Source: Akebia trifoliata (taxonomy: Eukaryota > Streptophyta > Magnoliopsida > Ranunculales > Lardizabalaceae). Taken from it: a stretch of 64,000 nucleotides of DNA. The notes below the pieces were generated by a model. The model saw only the letters and a list, made by a program, of their open reading frames with translations. It had not been told where the DNA came from and searched no databases. Numbering within the stretch: the stretch's first letter is position 1; each line of letters begins with the position of its first letter. Below, piece by piece: positions 36,201 through 46,275 of the stretch. Position numbers and translations under genes: made by a program. The DNA lies in NCBI GenBank assembly GCA_017979445.1, contig CM030718.1, positions 26,965,021 through 27,029,020 on the forward strand, written 5' to 3'.

Positions 36201-38494
36201 CAATCCAATGCCCAAACAGGCCCTCCTACATATAACACAAAATCTTTGCTGCAAAAAGATTTAATGAGAAACATTCAACAAGATCTCTGCTGCATAAATA
36301 TCCAAGGAGAAACATTCTACAAAGCAACCAAATGATTAATTGTTAACACCAAAAAATAAAAAATGTAGAGATATATTGATGGACCTGAGAAGGCAGTCGT
36401 CCCTAGAACGGTCAAAGTATATCACAAAATATATAAATACGACAGAAAGCACCATATAGAATTTATCACAAAATATAAGTATTAAGTTGTAATGCTAGCC
36501 AACCTAAACATAAGAACGAAGAAACATGGAACTATCCATGTATTGCAGTTGAAGGAATATGCAACATGGCAGTGGAACCTATAAAGCAAAAAAGATTTGC
36601 ACTTTACAGCTCCGCCAAGGAGTACCACAGCAAATGCTTCATAACTTTACAGATCTGCCAAGGAGTACCACATCAAATTTTTCATAATATATTAACTTTA
36701 ATAAACTCTTCACTACTTAATTCAAAAGGAAAAAGGCTATACAGTAGGTACTAATCCCACTTCAAAATCTTACTCCCTCTCTCATCTATGAATCTCCCCT
36801 CCCTTCCAACAATTACAATGAATCCATCAGATGTTCTTTAATGCCAATACTTGTATTTTGTATTTTGTTTATCAAGTTTACTCTCCACATACTTTTTACC
36901 AAGAAAAGAGAAAAATGCATACCATTAAAATAAATAGTTTGTATTGGTACAACTGGCGAATAAGATAATCTCAAAATTTTATTGGACAAAACATATTTTA
37001 GAATTTTTACTATAACAAACTGATAATGTTTCCTAGCCCTCTCACTTCTATTTAACTTTTAAGGCATGGATCAGTTGTATGAAAAATTCAAGGGAATGTG
37101 AGCAAGAATCTCCAATAATTATCTTAATCTTAAATCTTACAAAATTAAACATAACCGCATCTCTAAACTTCTGAGCTTTCAAATCAAAGCCTAAAACAAT
37201 AAAAAAATACCTGGTTTCCAAAGCACTTGTATAGCTTGATAGTCTCTCTAGCTGTGACAACATGCAACCCGAATAATCAAAAGGAAAAATAAAATAAAAA
37301 TCTAAACATATTTTTTGCCAAAAATAAATGCATTATTATTACGAATGTACCTGGGGAACACATGCAGAAGAAAACTGAGGTAAGTTTACCCCCTCAACAA
37401 CATCTTTTCCTTGTGATCCTCCAATTTCGCAAGCAAACCTAATGGTTCTTGGCTTATAATAAAATTGCTTCCATTCTCTGTATGAGTGCATGAATTCAGT
37501 TCATTCTCAGCCATTCAAATAAACTCAATAAAGTTAGCAATATGCTATCGACCTAATAAGATTTTTTATTTTAGTTTTAAAAAAGTATGCAAACATGAAA
37601 AGCTCAAGCTAGTTTTTACGGATCCTGTATAAAATTTAGTGAAGAAACCCATCAGGAAGGAAAAGTAACTACACATTTTCAAATGAATAGGAAGTGCAAT
37701 TAGTAACCAGTTTTTCAATATGAGCTAGGAAAAAAAGGTTCTTTTATGCATAAAAATGCCTGTACATCAGTCGATAACCACATGATGGTATTGTATCTGC
37801 AGAAGACTCATGAACATTGAATCTATGGCGGATGCAACCATACTATTAATTCATTAAAAAATCTAGACATGTCACCCTAGCAAGTCCCATCCCAATGTGA
37901 ATAACTTCCACATCCTTTGACATACTAAAATGAGAAAGAAATTAAGGTTCATGGCAAAATTCTTGAGAACCTCAAATTATATACAATTCCTTGATCCAAT
38001 GGATTCCCCTGAGTGAACTTCATTCAACGAAATTATAGACCTAAACTACAAAAATGGTGCCAACATCAATATTTGGGATAAAGCATAGATTATGATGATG
38101 ATGACGATGAACTACAACACACAAAATTCCAAGCTGAAATTTTCTAAATTAAATCAGAAGGAAAGAGCGAAAAGAGAGTTCACCTTAGGAAAGTAATTGT
38201 GGAAGATAACCGTTCCACCTCACTCAAATCGAAACCTTCTTCTTCTTGTCCCTCCGCTCCACAAATCTTAGAAATCGTATCCATGGATCTAAAGTGATTC
38301 TCGATAGAATGATCAAACATCAAAACCGAAACACCATGACTATCTTCATCCATTGCAAAAGCATCCGAACTCTCTCCCTCCATTGCCGAAGTTCTAGCAT
38401 TCTTCTTGGATCCCCCACGGTTTCCCACCCCAATCAACTTCTTCTTTTCCTTCCTACTAACCAAACTTTCAGAATTTAAAGAATCCATATTCAT
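27210..38494 (-). CDS. WD40-repeat protein with AT-hooks (TFIIIC-like)
   Basis: Fifteen coding exons: 38494-38184, 37477-37351, 37251-37211, 36248-36155, 34943-33802, 33651-33520, 33239-33167, 31916-31871, 31709-31637, 31188-31123, 30533-30456, 30219-30047, 28816-28770, 28561-28321, 27547-27210. All phases agree and give 993 residues. The N-terminus is basic and acidic by turns. WD-like blocks follow (GGPVWALDWCP, PLTVEWSPSFPHDLILAGCHDGTV, IRALAWAPDE, NAIVTAGHEGLRFWDLR, IIYSVDWLPDP, GMIAYCSSDGSVLRFQ). Four AT-hooks (RGRPRK) lie at about residues 243, 289, 336 and 383. The C-terminus MHRVRWNMNKGSERWLCYGG is highly conserved in plant homologues. These proteins are annotated as WD40/AT-hook proteins related to the TFIIIC subunit GTF3C2; a chromatin or Pol III role is inferred from family. 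A leader intron is likely, with a donor GAAAG|GTGAGA near 39053. Confidence 0.93.
27697..28108 (-). mobile_element. LINE 3' end in WD40 gene intron 14
   Basis: On the minus strand one frame reads LLKGWSFNIFSARKRHLWAI, then AWGLWRERNNRIFLGKE, typical of the C-terminus of plant LINE reverse transcriptase (zf-RVT region), then a stop, a 3' UTR and a poly-A tail (complement of the T run at 27690-27702). It is 5'-truncated, lies in the intron before the last exon, and has the same orientation as the host gene. Confidence 0.9.
30261..30386. mobile_element. Short MITE in WD40 gene intron
   Basis: The 126-bp element has inverted ends: AGATTCTATTGCCACAACAA and TTGGTGTGGCAATATAAGCT. AACTTTTGCTAA and TTAGCAAAAGTT continue the stem. 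It resembles a shortened MITE family A (ATTGGCACCCC replaced by ATTGCCAC). Confidence 0.7.
32770..32960. repeat. Repeat-like block in WD40 gene intron 7
   Basis: A GC-richer patch (CCCAAACCATCTAAGCTTAA, then AAACCAATTTAGGCTTAACC and GTCTAGACTCTAGAC) sits in a 1.25-kb intron. It looks transposon-derived but I could not assign a family. Confidence 0.3.
33318..33418 (-). mobile_element. SINE-C-like repeat in WD40 gene intron 6
   Basis: On the minus strand: TGCCACCTCAGTGAGGTGGT followed by a variable middle with an inner inverted repeat and ACTTAACACCTATATAAG. The start resembles 60289-60387 (CACCTTGGTGAGGTGTTA). Confidence 0.4.
34352..34790 (-). repeat. Tandem 141-bp coding repeat carrying AT-hooks
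   Basis: Within exon 5 of the WD40 gene a 47-residue unit is repeated, each with a hook of the form KK(A/V)RGRPRKKK and a linker DNQVVQALAVQ-DTF. Two units are nearly identical at DNA level with a 141-bp period (CTCCCTCT at 34363 and 34504); a third is diverged, and the first hook (RGRPRKTIAAED) is the most diverged. The period is a whole number of codons, so copy changes keep the frame. Confidence 0.9.
35945..36070 (+). mobile_element. SINE-B copy in WD40 gene intron 4
   Basis: GCCAACTTAGCTAAGTTGGT starts the element and acts as box A; CTAGGTTCAAACCCTTTGAA is the box B region. It ends CACTAACCCTTTACCTATAA followed by an (AT)n tail. Copies are at 59044-59155 and 47570-47656 (reverse). Confidence 0.75.
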
Positions 38495-39110
38495 CTCTTA
38501 AATATCTTAAAACAAACCGTTAAAAAGAAAAAACCCATCATTGTCTTCTACTTCACACAATCTTCTATTTTCACAGCATTACCGTGTTTCAAATGAGTTC
38601 AAAGGGTCTGTTTGTGATGGAAAAATATGAATCAAATTAGCTTCCATCCCATTGATCAACACAGACATAATAAACAATCCAAATTAGAACAATAATTAAA
38701 ATTTAAAATAAAAATTGCCATAATTCCTCTTCTGCAATAAATATTCGAAGCTGACCCAATAAATAATTAAGCCTAAATTTCTCGATTATACTACAATTTC
38801 TAAATAATGAGCAATTCTTCGAACTTCAACAACACCTAAACCCTAATTTTCCATCTAATCATGCTCTTGTGCCACCAAAAGTAAGAGAATCCTCAATCAA
38901 CAACGAATTTAGACTAAGATGTCATAGAAACAAAAATCAGAAATTTCAACTCAACAAACTCTAAACAACAAAATTTCACCATCTTCGAGTAGACAAAAGC
39001 GGAAAATAAATATAAATAAATAAATAAACGTAAGTATCCATTAAAAATCTCACCTTTCACACAGGAGAGAGAGAGAGAGAGAGAGAGATTCTCAAAAACT
39101 CAATTTAGTA
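38495..39110 (-). promoter_or_regulatory. WD40 gene leader region
   Basis: AT-rich DNA without coding signal. A donor-like site (GTGTGAAAG|GTGAGATTT, minus strand) near 39053 follows a (CT)n tract in transcript sense (GA run at 39066-39089), which suggests a leader exon and a 5' UTR intron of about 0.5 kb. Confidence 0.4.
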
Positions 39111-39184
39111 GGTCGTAGTTGTCCCGAAGATCTCTGATACTGATAGTGGGAATCTCAATAGTAAACCAGGGACGATAAGGGTAA

Positions 39185-39255
39185 TTTAGGCATTACACAT
39201 GCTTCTTGAGTGTGGTCTTCTATGAAAGACTAATGAAAAGTTGGCATACTCTTCT
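39185..39255 (+). repeat. Dispersed repeat X, diverged copy upstream of WD40 gene
   Basis: GGTAATTTAGGCATTACACA and TCTTCTATGAAAGACTAATG resemble the repeat X blocks near 14570-14700. The match is weaker than at other copies. Confidence 0.35.
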
Positions 39256-39289
39256 CAGTCCCATTTAAAAAAAAAAACTCTTAGGATAT

Positions 39290-39977
39290 GTTTGATTGCA
39301 TGGAAAGTCACTTTCCATGGAATTTGAAATCCATAGAAAATTAGTAATGGAAAATAGGTAGGGTTGGAAAATCAAATTCCATTGTTTGATTTCACTTGGA
39401 TAAAATCATGGAAAAAATATGAGAAAAAAGAAGAAGAGAAGGAGGAAGAAGATGAGAGGAGGGGGAGAGGAAGAAGAAGATGACGAGGAAGAGAAAAGGG
39501 GGAGGATGCGGCGGCGGCGACAGCGACGGTAGCAGCGGCAACGACGGAGGTAAGTGAGAAAAATGGGGGGAAAACGTGGTGGTGGTGGCAGAGGAGGTGA
39601 GGGATGGAGAAGAAGAAGAAGAAGAACTGAGAGAGAGAAGGTGGTCGGAGACGGAGCCGACGGCGACAGTGACGGTGACAGCAATGGTGACGGCGATGAC
39701 GACGACGAGGTTAGTGTAATGGTGGTGGTGGTGGTGGTGGTGGTGGTGGTAGTGGTAGTGGTGGTGGTAGAGAAGAATTGAGGATGGAAAATATGGGTGG
39801 ATTTCATTTTCCCACCCATATAGGTGGGAAAGTGAAATCCATGATTTAGTGGACTTTTTGAATGGGGTGGAAAATGAATTTCCATTTCCATGTGCAATCA
39901 AACACTTGAAAAATGTCATTTTTCATGAAAATTGATTTTCCACCCTATTTTCCATGTGCAATCAAACATACCCTTAG
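39290..39977. mobile_element. About 690-bp TIR element with expanded microsatellites
   Basis: Ends CTTAGGATATGTTTGATTGC and GCAATCAAACATACCCTTAG pair at 18 of 20 positions. Between them (39415-39775) are (GAA)n, (GGAGA)n and (GGT)n tracts whose translations look like long Pro/His/Thr or Glu/Arg proteins but are not genes. It lies just upstream of the inferred WD40 gene start. Confidence 0.7.
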
Positions 39978-40289
39978 GGAAATTTACTTGAAGGACTTTG
40001 GCAGAAGGGTATCTTTCTAAATAATCCTTAAGTTTTGCGCGTTAGATTGACAGGACATTTGGTAAACTTTTTCTTTTGTTAATGGTCATTTGTATTGTCA
40101 AGTTCAGAATTTTTACTGTCGAACTCAAGGCATTTTTATTTAGTGTCAAGTTAGCATTTGTTACTATCAAACTCACCACTATTTATTGTGGAATTCACTA
40201 CTTTTTATTTACTGTCGAGCTTGACGCTTTTTTAATTACTATCAATGAGTTTACCATTGTTTAAAATAAAAAGTGGTGAACTTGACACC

Positions 40290-40690
40290 TGTAAAACCCA
40301 CCCATTTTCAATTTTCGAGTTTTTCCAACTAAAATACATGGAAAGATTGACTAAAAACTTGAGATAATGATTTGTTTAAATGATTTCAACCCTAAAGAAT
40401 CATTATTGATTGGCTTTTATCTAAAAAATAAGAAGAAAAAAAATCGTAGTTTTTTATAGATATCTTCAAAATATTTTTAAAAAATCCTTAAAAATGGTTT
40501 ATTCTTCTTTCGTAAATCCTTTATGATGGAATGGAGTCTTTAAAATTTGGTTGAAGTGTCAAAAATCTAATTTTTTTATGAAAACGATGAATTCGAACAA
40601 TTAGAACATTCAATCGTGAGAAACGTGGGAGATGAGGTTTAGGGACCATTTAGAAAGAAAAAAGCTTACTAAATATCCTACCTAAATATA
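40290..40690 (+). repeat. Dispersed about 400-bp repeat, copy 2
   Basis: Same order of blocks as at 21820-22235, including TCGAGTTTTTCCAACTAAAA and TGTCAAAAATCTAATTTTTT. Confidence 0.6.
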
Positions 40691-40761
40691 ACCTCCCCCT
40701 CCCTCTTGTTGCCCAGATATAGCCTCCCCCTTCCCCCTCATTTTAACTAATAAGTTAGAAA

Positions 40762-41357
40762 ATAGGGGTGTTAATGTACGCATTTAACTAAAATTAAATC
40801 GGAACCAGTCTTTGGTTCCCTTTTTTTGGAATTGATTAAAGTCAGACCTAAAATGGAACCGAACCAATATGAACCGAAACTGTTAGATTATATTCAGTGG
40901 GTACCCAAACTGATTTATTTTGTCATTACTTTTCATACCATAAATGATTTTAGGTATTTTTTATTTTAAAATAAATGCAAGTTATATCAAATTCTTCAAT
41001 TTTTCATATGAATTATCTATTGGAACTTAAATGAGTTTTCTTCTAAAAATTTCTTACTTTTAACTAAGATAAATTTTTATTGTTGAAAAAAAAAATAATT
41101 AATGTGTATCTTTAGTCTGACAAATTATAAGTAAGTTAATAATTTTATTGATAATATATTAATTTTTTTTTAAAGGAAAAAATAATTATAATGATTTGAA
41201 ATACTATTTTTCTCATTCGATTCTTGAGAATCAGAACTAATGGGTACCCGTGGTTTTTGACGATTCCAGTTCCATTTATTTTGAAAGTAGATTCGAAACC
41301 AACAAGAATCGGAACTGAACTAAATATAATGGTTAGAACCGACCCATTGACACCCAT
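40762..41357. mobile_element. hAT-type element (TAGGGGTGT family), old copy
   Basis: Left end ATAGGGGTGTTAATG, right end CCCATTGACACCCAT. Flanks GTTAGAAA (40754-40761) and GTTAGTAA (41358-41365) match at 7 of 8. The interior has GGAACCGAACCAATATGAAC motifs shared with 50539-51216. No transposase frame. Confidence 0.75.
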
Positions 41358-41412
41358 GTTAGTAAACAAACTGATGACATGCCTTGCCTAGATCCTGGTC
41401 TGTTCTGACTGA

Positions 41413-41758
41413 TAAAATAAGAGAATTACTATTAGCACTCCAACTTTTACTTATTACACTACAATTTCTTACATTATTTATCATACCCCAATTAAAGATT
41501 AAAACACTCATTCAAACATTGCAATGGTGTTTAGCTCAAGTTATTATCTCTTCTCTACATTACTAAACATTATAACACGCATTTAAACAATTTCGCTACT
41601 TATTATATTTAGGATTAAGCTCATATAAAATCTTGAACCTAAAAAATAGAAATTTAACACAAAGTTTTTTTACAGAACTTCTAATGGTTCCCCTTTTTAC
41701 TTATTCTCAATCATTATTTTTTTTTAATTTTTTAATTGGAGTGTAATAAGTAAAAAAT
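41413..41758. mobile_element. MITE family A copy, right end replaced by poly-G
   Basis: Starts ACTATTAGCACTCCAACTTT and follows the family A order (CCCCAATTAAAGATTAAAAC, TAAAAAATAGAAATTTAACA). The right end breaks at GTAATAAGTAAAAAATGG, where the family normally reads TTGGGGTGCCAATAG. Confidence 0.75.

Positions 41759-41795
<37 letters not shown>
41759..41795. repeat. 37-nt poly-G tract
   Basis: An uninterrupted run of 37 G lies at the broken right end of MITE A and next to the left end of the 41796-42066 element. It could be expansion of the GGGG in the MITE terminus or an assembly artefact. It would form G-quadruplex structures. Confidence 0.9.
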
Positions 41796-41797
<2 letters not shown>

Positions 41798-42066
41798 AGG
41801 GGCCACATTCGTTCGTGGGAGAGAAGCAATGAGCATGGCAATTGTTATTTAGGGTTATTTAGACATTCCCTCCCAAGTTTGGTAAATATTAGAAACACAC
41901 AAATGTATTAAAACTGATGACATACCTCCCTTGACCTCAATCTCCTCTAAAATACATTGAGATTCGTTTAGAATTGTATTTAATTATGCATTGAGATTTG
42001 TTTAGAATCCAACAATTATCCCACTCGTCGCACACTTCTCTCTCCCACGAATGAGTGTGGGGCAAC
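41796..42066. mobile_element. About 270-bp MITE beside the poly-G tract
   Basis: GCCACATTCGTTCGTGGGAG at the left pairs with CTCCCACGAATGAGTGTGGG at the right. The interior includes a copy of dispersed repeat X (about 41850-41965). Confidence 0.65.
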
Positions 42067-43630
42067 CAGACTATAAAATAAAATAACCCAAATGTTCTCA
42101 TCTTCAATCTCTAACCAAAATCATCTTGTTAAAACCAGTCATCTTTAACCTCTCGGGCGGAAATTTTACTGCCTCTATTTCAATTTTCAAATCTTAAGGC
42201 AATAAAGGATTTTTTGGCAAAATGAAAATTAATAAAATTTTGGGTAGAAAAAATTTATGATTTTATGCAAAGCTAGTTTTAGATTTTTGATTGATTTGCA
42301 GAGTTATCCGAGTTAAAGCTTTAACTTTCTTTCATTGGGTTCAAGCATAGATTTCGGGTTCCCAAACCCAAACTTTATATTTGTCATAATTTAAAAATAT
42401 TTTTAAATATCTTTGTTTATTTTTCATTCATAATTCACATTTCAAACTTTAACCGATAATCGTCATCTTTTTTTCTTTTTATCTTTTTATCTTTTTTTAC
42501 ATTTACTTATAATTTCCTATATGTACGTGAACTTTGAAAGGTATTTTTAGCATAAATAATTATAAATTTTATGTTTTTGACATACCACTTATCTTTATAT
42601 AAATCACTATCAGTGTTATTTTATTTAGTATTAATGAGGAATGAGACAACTTGATCAACTCCACTTAGGTTGAGCATTTTAGGACCGAGATCGGGTTGGG
42701 CATGGGCAAGGGTTTGTTTTGTGAACCTGATATTTGCCCCCCAAACACCAATTTCCTATTAACAACAAATTATGGGTATTGTATCAATGCACGAGATTCG
42801 TATAGGTCACAGGTTCAAGTCTCCTTGAATGAATTTTTCATACTTATGGGTGAGGAGGAGTGCTGAGTGTTATATTATCTACCTCCACTCTCAGGTGTCA
42901 CACGTTCAAATATCATTCCCTAGTTTAACCAATGACCCTCTTATATTTATAGTTGTGCCTTCCCTATAAAATCGATCTTTTGAGGTAAATGGTTTGTCAA
43001 TAACCCGCACATTTCTCTCCTGTAAATTTATTCTACCAAAACCCTAGTAACCCTACTTTCCTCTCCAATCCCCATATGTTCAAATTTCTCAACCTCAAAT
43101 CAAGATCAAAGCCTAAATCATAAGACACATAGAGGTTATGCTCCTCCAACCCCCCCCCCCCCCCCCCAAAAAAAAAAAAAAAAAAAAAAAGATGAGGAAG
43201 GAGATAAAAGATTCTCATGGTGCCAACTTTACGAAAGTTGAAAAGTTTGATTTTTAAGTAGTTGGAGAGTTGACGATTCATGTTACGTGTGTCTTCTAGA
43301 CACTCATAAATGAACAATTTGCACAAGTCGGGACTCTCAAACACAACACACACCCTAAGTTTGTGGTGAGCAAGTTTCTTAATTTAAAGTGATGAATTGC
43401 CAAATGGAGTTTGGGAGCAGATCTTCTATAAAGCAACTATAGGAAAATCATGGTACAAAGGATTCACTCCCATGGAGGTTGCCCTCCCCATGCCGAAATT
43501 CACTTCTGGTTTCTCATCAAACCCTATTATTTGTAATTTAGGAATGATTGTTTGCTCACAGCCCAACAACATTTTGACATGTGACGCAAATGACATCAAT
43601 AATAGAGAGAAAATTTCTCTCTCTTGCAAA
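42067..43630. other. Gene-poor spacer with C18/A23 run
   Basis: AT-rich DNA. A run of 18 C followed by 23 A lies at 43150-43190. Text such as CACAGGTTCAAGTCTCCTTG near 42810 resembles SINE box B but no boundaries are clear. No gene recognised. Confidence 0.4.
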
Positions 43631-43815
43631 AAAGTTTTTCGAGCTTGATCCAGGGAATTGAAAATGGTCCGGCTACTGAGTGTCCAAACTTAAAATTAAA
43701 ATTCAACGGTGAAATTTTTTTAAAAAAAATTCATTTTTTTTTTTATTTGTAGAATTTCGTCCTCTACAACCTTGTGGCATCAGATCATATTTTTGAATGC
43801 AACAAGGTGACATGA
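43630..43815 (+). mobile_element. Partial MITE family D copy
   Basis: Shares AAAATTAAAATTCAACGGTG, AGAATTTCGTCCTCTACAAC and GGCATCAGATCATATTTTTG with 16594-16936. Confidence 0.6.
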
Positions 43816-44544
43816 TTAGGAAATTTTCGTTTTTCATTATGGGTTATTGATGCCATCTGTAGAACAAGTCAAATGTCTATTGGGCTGTGAGAAACAAGTA
43901 CTTTGTAATTTAGACATAAAACCCTAATGTTTCAGTGAATATTTGAGATACGAGTGCTTTAAAACTTACGATAACCCTTCCCATTAGAGAGTAACTCAAA
44001 ATACCCATTTTGTCGAGAAAAACTTTTTTTTTTTTTAAATAAAAAGTTTTTTGTCTCCACCATCATTAATCTATAGGGTAAAAACTTTGATTTACTTCAA
44101 AATTCCCTAAAAAAAACATTTGATTTTTTTTTATTGACTTTAAATTGATAATTAATTTAAGATAAATATTATTAATAATTTACTTTTATTTTATTTAGAA
44201 AAAGATACATAGTGGAGAACAAGGGGTGGTCTACATATCAAATAGCAATTTTGTCACCAAAACCAAAGGCTGAAGTCATAGACATTTTGGGAAAAAATTC
44301 AACGTTTTTGGATAGAGGTTGAAGGATATAATGGTATTTTGACAAGGCATTGAATATGGTCAACATTAAGAGAAAGAGAATTTATTCGAAAAAGCCAAAC
44401 TTCCTCGTTATGAACACCACCCAAACAGAGACTATGCGCACGTTAACGCCCTGTATAATACATTGGTCACTAACTTGCGCCATCCACCTATTTTTGGACA
44501 CATGTTTAACGGAAAATGCTGGAATGACACAAAGGTGACAATTG
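43816..44544. other. Spacer and probable 3' UTR of the CYP94C-like gene
   Basis: Repeat X-like text occurs at about 43915-44000. The last 200 bases before the stop codon of the P450 are likely its 3' UTR. Short frames here show no family similarity. Confidence 0.4.
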
Positions 44545-46056
44545 TTAATTGTTTGAGCTCCTCCTCTGTCGAACCCGAACCGGGAGACCTCCACTAACGG
44601 TGGCAGTTAAACCGGGTACAAACCTGGGTGCCCGATTCGGTTCAATAACTTGGATCTCAAACCTTCGGATCAGAGATAATGCAACACATTTCATCTCCAC
44701 CAACGCTATTTCTTTACCCAAACAGACCCTTAACCCAGCTTGAAAAACCGGATACTTATAAGGGTTTTCGGGCAAAAACAAACCGTTCTTCAACCACCTT
44801 TCCGGTTTGAATTCAAGACAATCCGGACCCCAAACCTCTTCTACCCGACCCATTGCGTAGGGATGATAAGTAACACGTGTTCCCTTCTTCACGAGCGTAC
44901 CATCCGGGAGGACGTCGTCCTCCTGAGCGAACTTTGAGTCAAACTGCACTGGTGGATAGAGTCTCATACTCTCGTGCAAAGCCGCTTGTAAGTAATTCAT
45001 CTCTCGCATTTGCTCAAAACTAACGAGTTCCTGACTCAGACCCATTATCCTGTTTGACTCGTCAAGAATCGCCGATTCAACTTCTGGATTCTGAGCCAAC
45101 AACCAGAAAAAACTGGTCAACCCGGAAGCGACCGTGTCACGACCAGCTAAAAGAAAGCTTATAACAATGTCTCTTAGATACGTGTCGTCATCTACTGAAC
45201 CCATGAATCTAGACAGCAAATCTTGATGTATAGCGAAACCCATTGTGCGACGTTTCCGTATGACCTCGTAAGCTAAAGTGTTGACGTTTTTAATGGCGTT
45301 TCTTAGCTTTTTCTCTGGACCAATGTTCAATAAACGTTTAGTCATCCAAATCAACGGTGATAAAGTCATCGCTCGCTCTGCTGATAATTTCGAGGCAAGA
45401 TCGAATGCGAGAGCGAAATTCGATACGGGTAATGAGAGCTCGAGACATCCAGGATCTAACCCGAATGAAAATCGACAAATTGTATCGAAAGTGAATCGAC
45501 GAAACACGTCTTGTAAATCAAAAATACCATCTTTTTTACAAGAAAAAGAAGATAATAGATTGAAAAGTCGATTTTCGATCTCATTAGAGACGATCTCGAG
45601 CGCAAATAATCGAATTGAGACAGACCCAAGTTCTAAACTCGCCATTTTTCTCTGAAACTTCCAAGAATCTCCATCAACATTGAAGATTCCACGACCCAAA
45701 AGATCACCTAAGATGAAAGAGAAAGATTTCCCTTTTGGGTAGTTTTCGAATCGGTTCTTGAGTATGTATTCGACGTTATCTGGGTTTGCAGTGATGATGT
45801 TGTTGAGTGCATGAAGATGAATCGTTCGAGTTGGTGATTGTTTGATGAGGTGAGTGTACCAGTCGCAAATATTTTCGAACTCGAGACACCAGTTTGATTT
45901 GAGATAACTACGACAACAGTTGCAGCTACACCAAATCTTTAGTCGAAGTAAGAAGAGAAAGAGAGAGAAGAGAGAGAATAAGATGGTGAAGAAGAAGAAG
46001 AGAAAGGAAAAGGAGGTGAAGAGGGATTGTAACCATAGTGAAGCTTTGGACTCCAT
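44545..46056 (-). CDS. Cytochrome P450, CYP94C type
   Basis: Single-exon gene of 503 residues, the usual length and structure for CYP94. An N-terminal hydrophobic segment (about 10-38) anchors it in the ER membrane. P450 marks in order: I-helix AGRDTVAS (304-311), ExxR in HESMRLYPP (362-365), PERW (418-421), and the heme loop FQAGLRVCLGKE with Cys 445. The AGRDT form and ESMRLYPPVQFDSKFAQEDD fit the CYP94/CYP86 fatty acid hydroxylase clan, and the sequence is closest to CYP94C1. In Arabidopsis CYP94C1 oxidises 12-hydroxy-JA-Ile to 12-carboxy-JA-Ile, so it switches off jasmonate signalling. The subfamily call rests on remembered motifs; a tree against CYP94A/B/C/D would settle it. The ATG at 46056 follows a TATA box by about 60 bp. 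Confidence 0.93.
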   Translation of the reverse strand: MESKASLWLQSLFTSFSFLFFFFTILFSLFSLFLFLLRLKIWCSCNCCRSYLKSNWCLEFENICDWYTHLIKQSPTRTIHLHALNNIITANPDNVEYILKNRFENYPKGKSFSFILGDLLGRGIFNVDGDSWKFQRKMASLELGSVSIRLFALEIVSNEIENRLFNLLSSFSCKKDGIFDLQDVFRRFTFDTICRFSFGLDPGCLELSLPVSNFALAFDLASKLSAERAMTLSPLIWMTKRLLNIGPEKKLRNAIKNVNTLAYEVIRKRRTMGFAIHQDLLSRFMGSVDDDTYLRDIVISFLLAGRDTVASGLTSFFWLLAQNPEVESAILDESNRIMGLSQELVSFEQMREMNYLQAALHESMRLYPPVQFDSKFAQEDDVLPDGTLVKKGTRVTYHPYAMGRVEEVWGPDCLEFKPERWLKNGLFLPENPYKYPVFQAGLRVCLGKEIALVEMKCVALSLIRRFEIQVIEPNRAPRFVPGLTATVSGGLPVRVRQRRSSNN

Positions 46057-46115
46057 TAATGTATTAAAGAGAAGAACTGAGAAGTGAGTGTAAGGGAAAG
46101 AGAAAATCTAGGGTT

Positions 46116-46124
46116 CTTTTATAG
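46116..46124 (-). promoter_or_regulatory. TATA box of the CYP94C-like gene
   Basis: CTATAAAAG on the minus strand, 60 bp upstream of the ATG, followed by AACCCTAG. It implies a very short leader. A regulated, inducible gene with a TATA promoter fits known CYP94C1 behaviour. Confidence 0.7.
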
Positions 46125-46139
46125 AAGATTTAACGGTGC

Positions 46140-46275
46140 TTTAATTTTAAAAAGCCCTCTATGTTTTTGTCAATATTTAAGATACACCCCCATGCTTTCA
46201 AGCTGGTTACATGAGCCCCTTGAACTTCATCTACTCCAATAATTAATGAGAAAATGACTTAATTACCCTCTTTGA
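46140..46275 (+). repeat. Dispersed repeat X, copy at the CYP94C promoter
   Basis: CTATGTTTTTGTCAATATTT, CATGCTTTCAAGCTGGTTAC and AATGAGAAAATGACTTAATT with ACCCTC. It abuts the TATA box region on the upstream side. Confidence 0.7.

Noticed and set aside
39392..39919. Two overlapping 163-175-codon minus-strand ORFs rich in Ser, Pro, His and Leu
   Set aside because: They are translations of (GAA)n, (GGA)n and (GGT)n microsatellites within a TIR element; no family, no biased codon use, and several frames are open at once.
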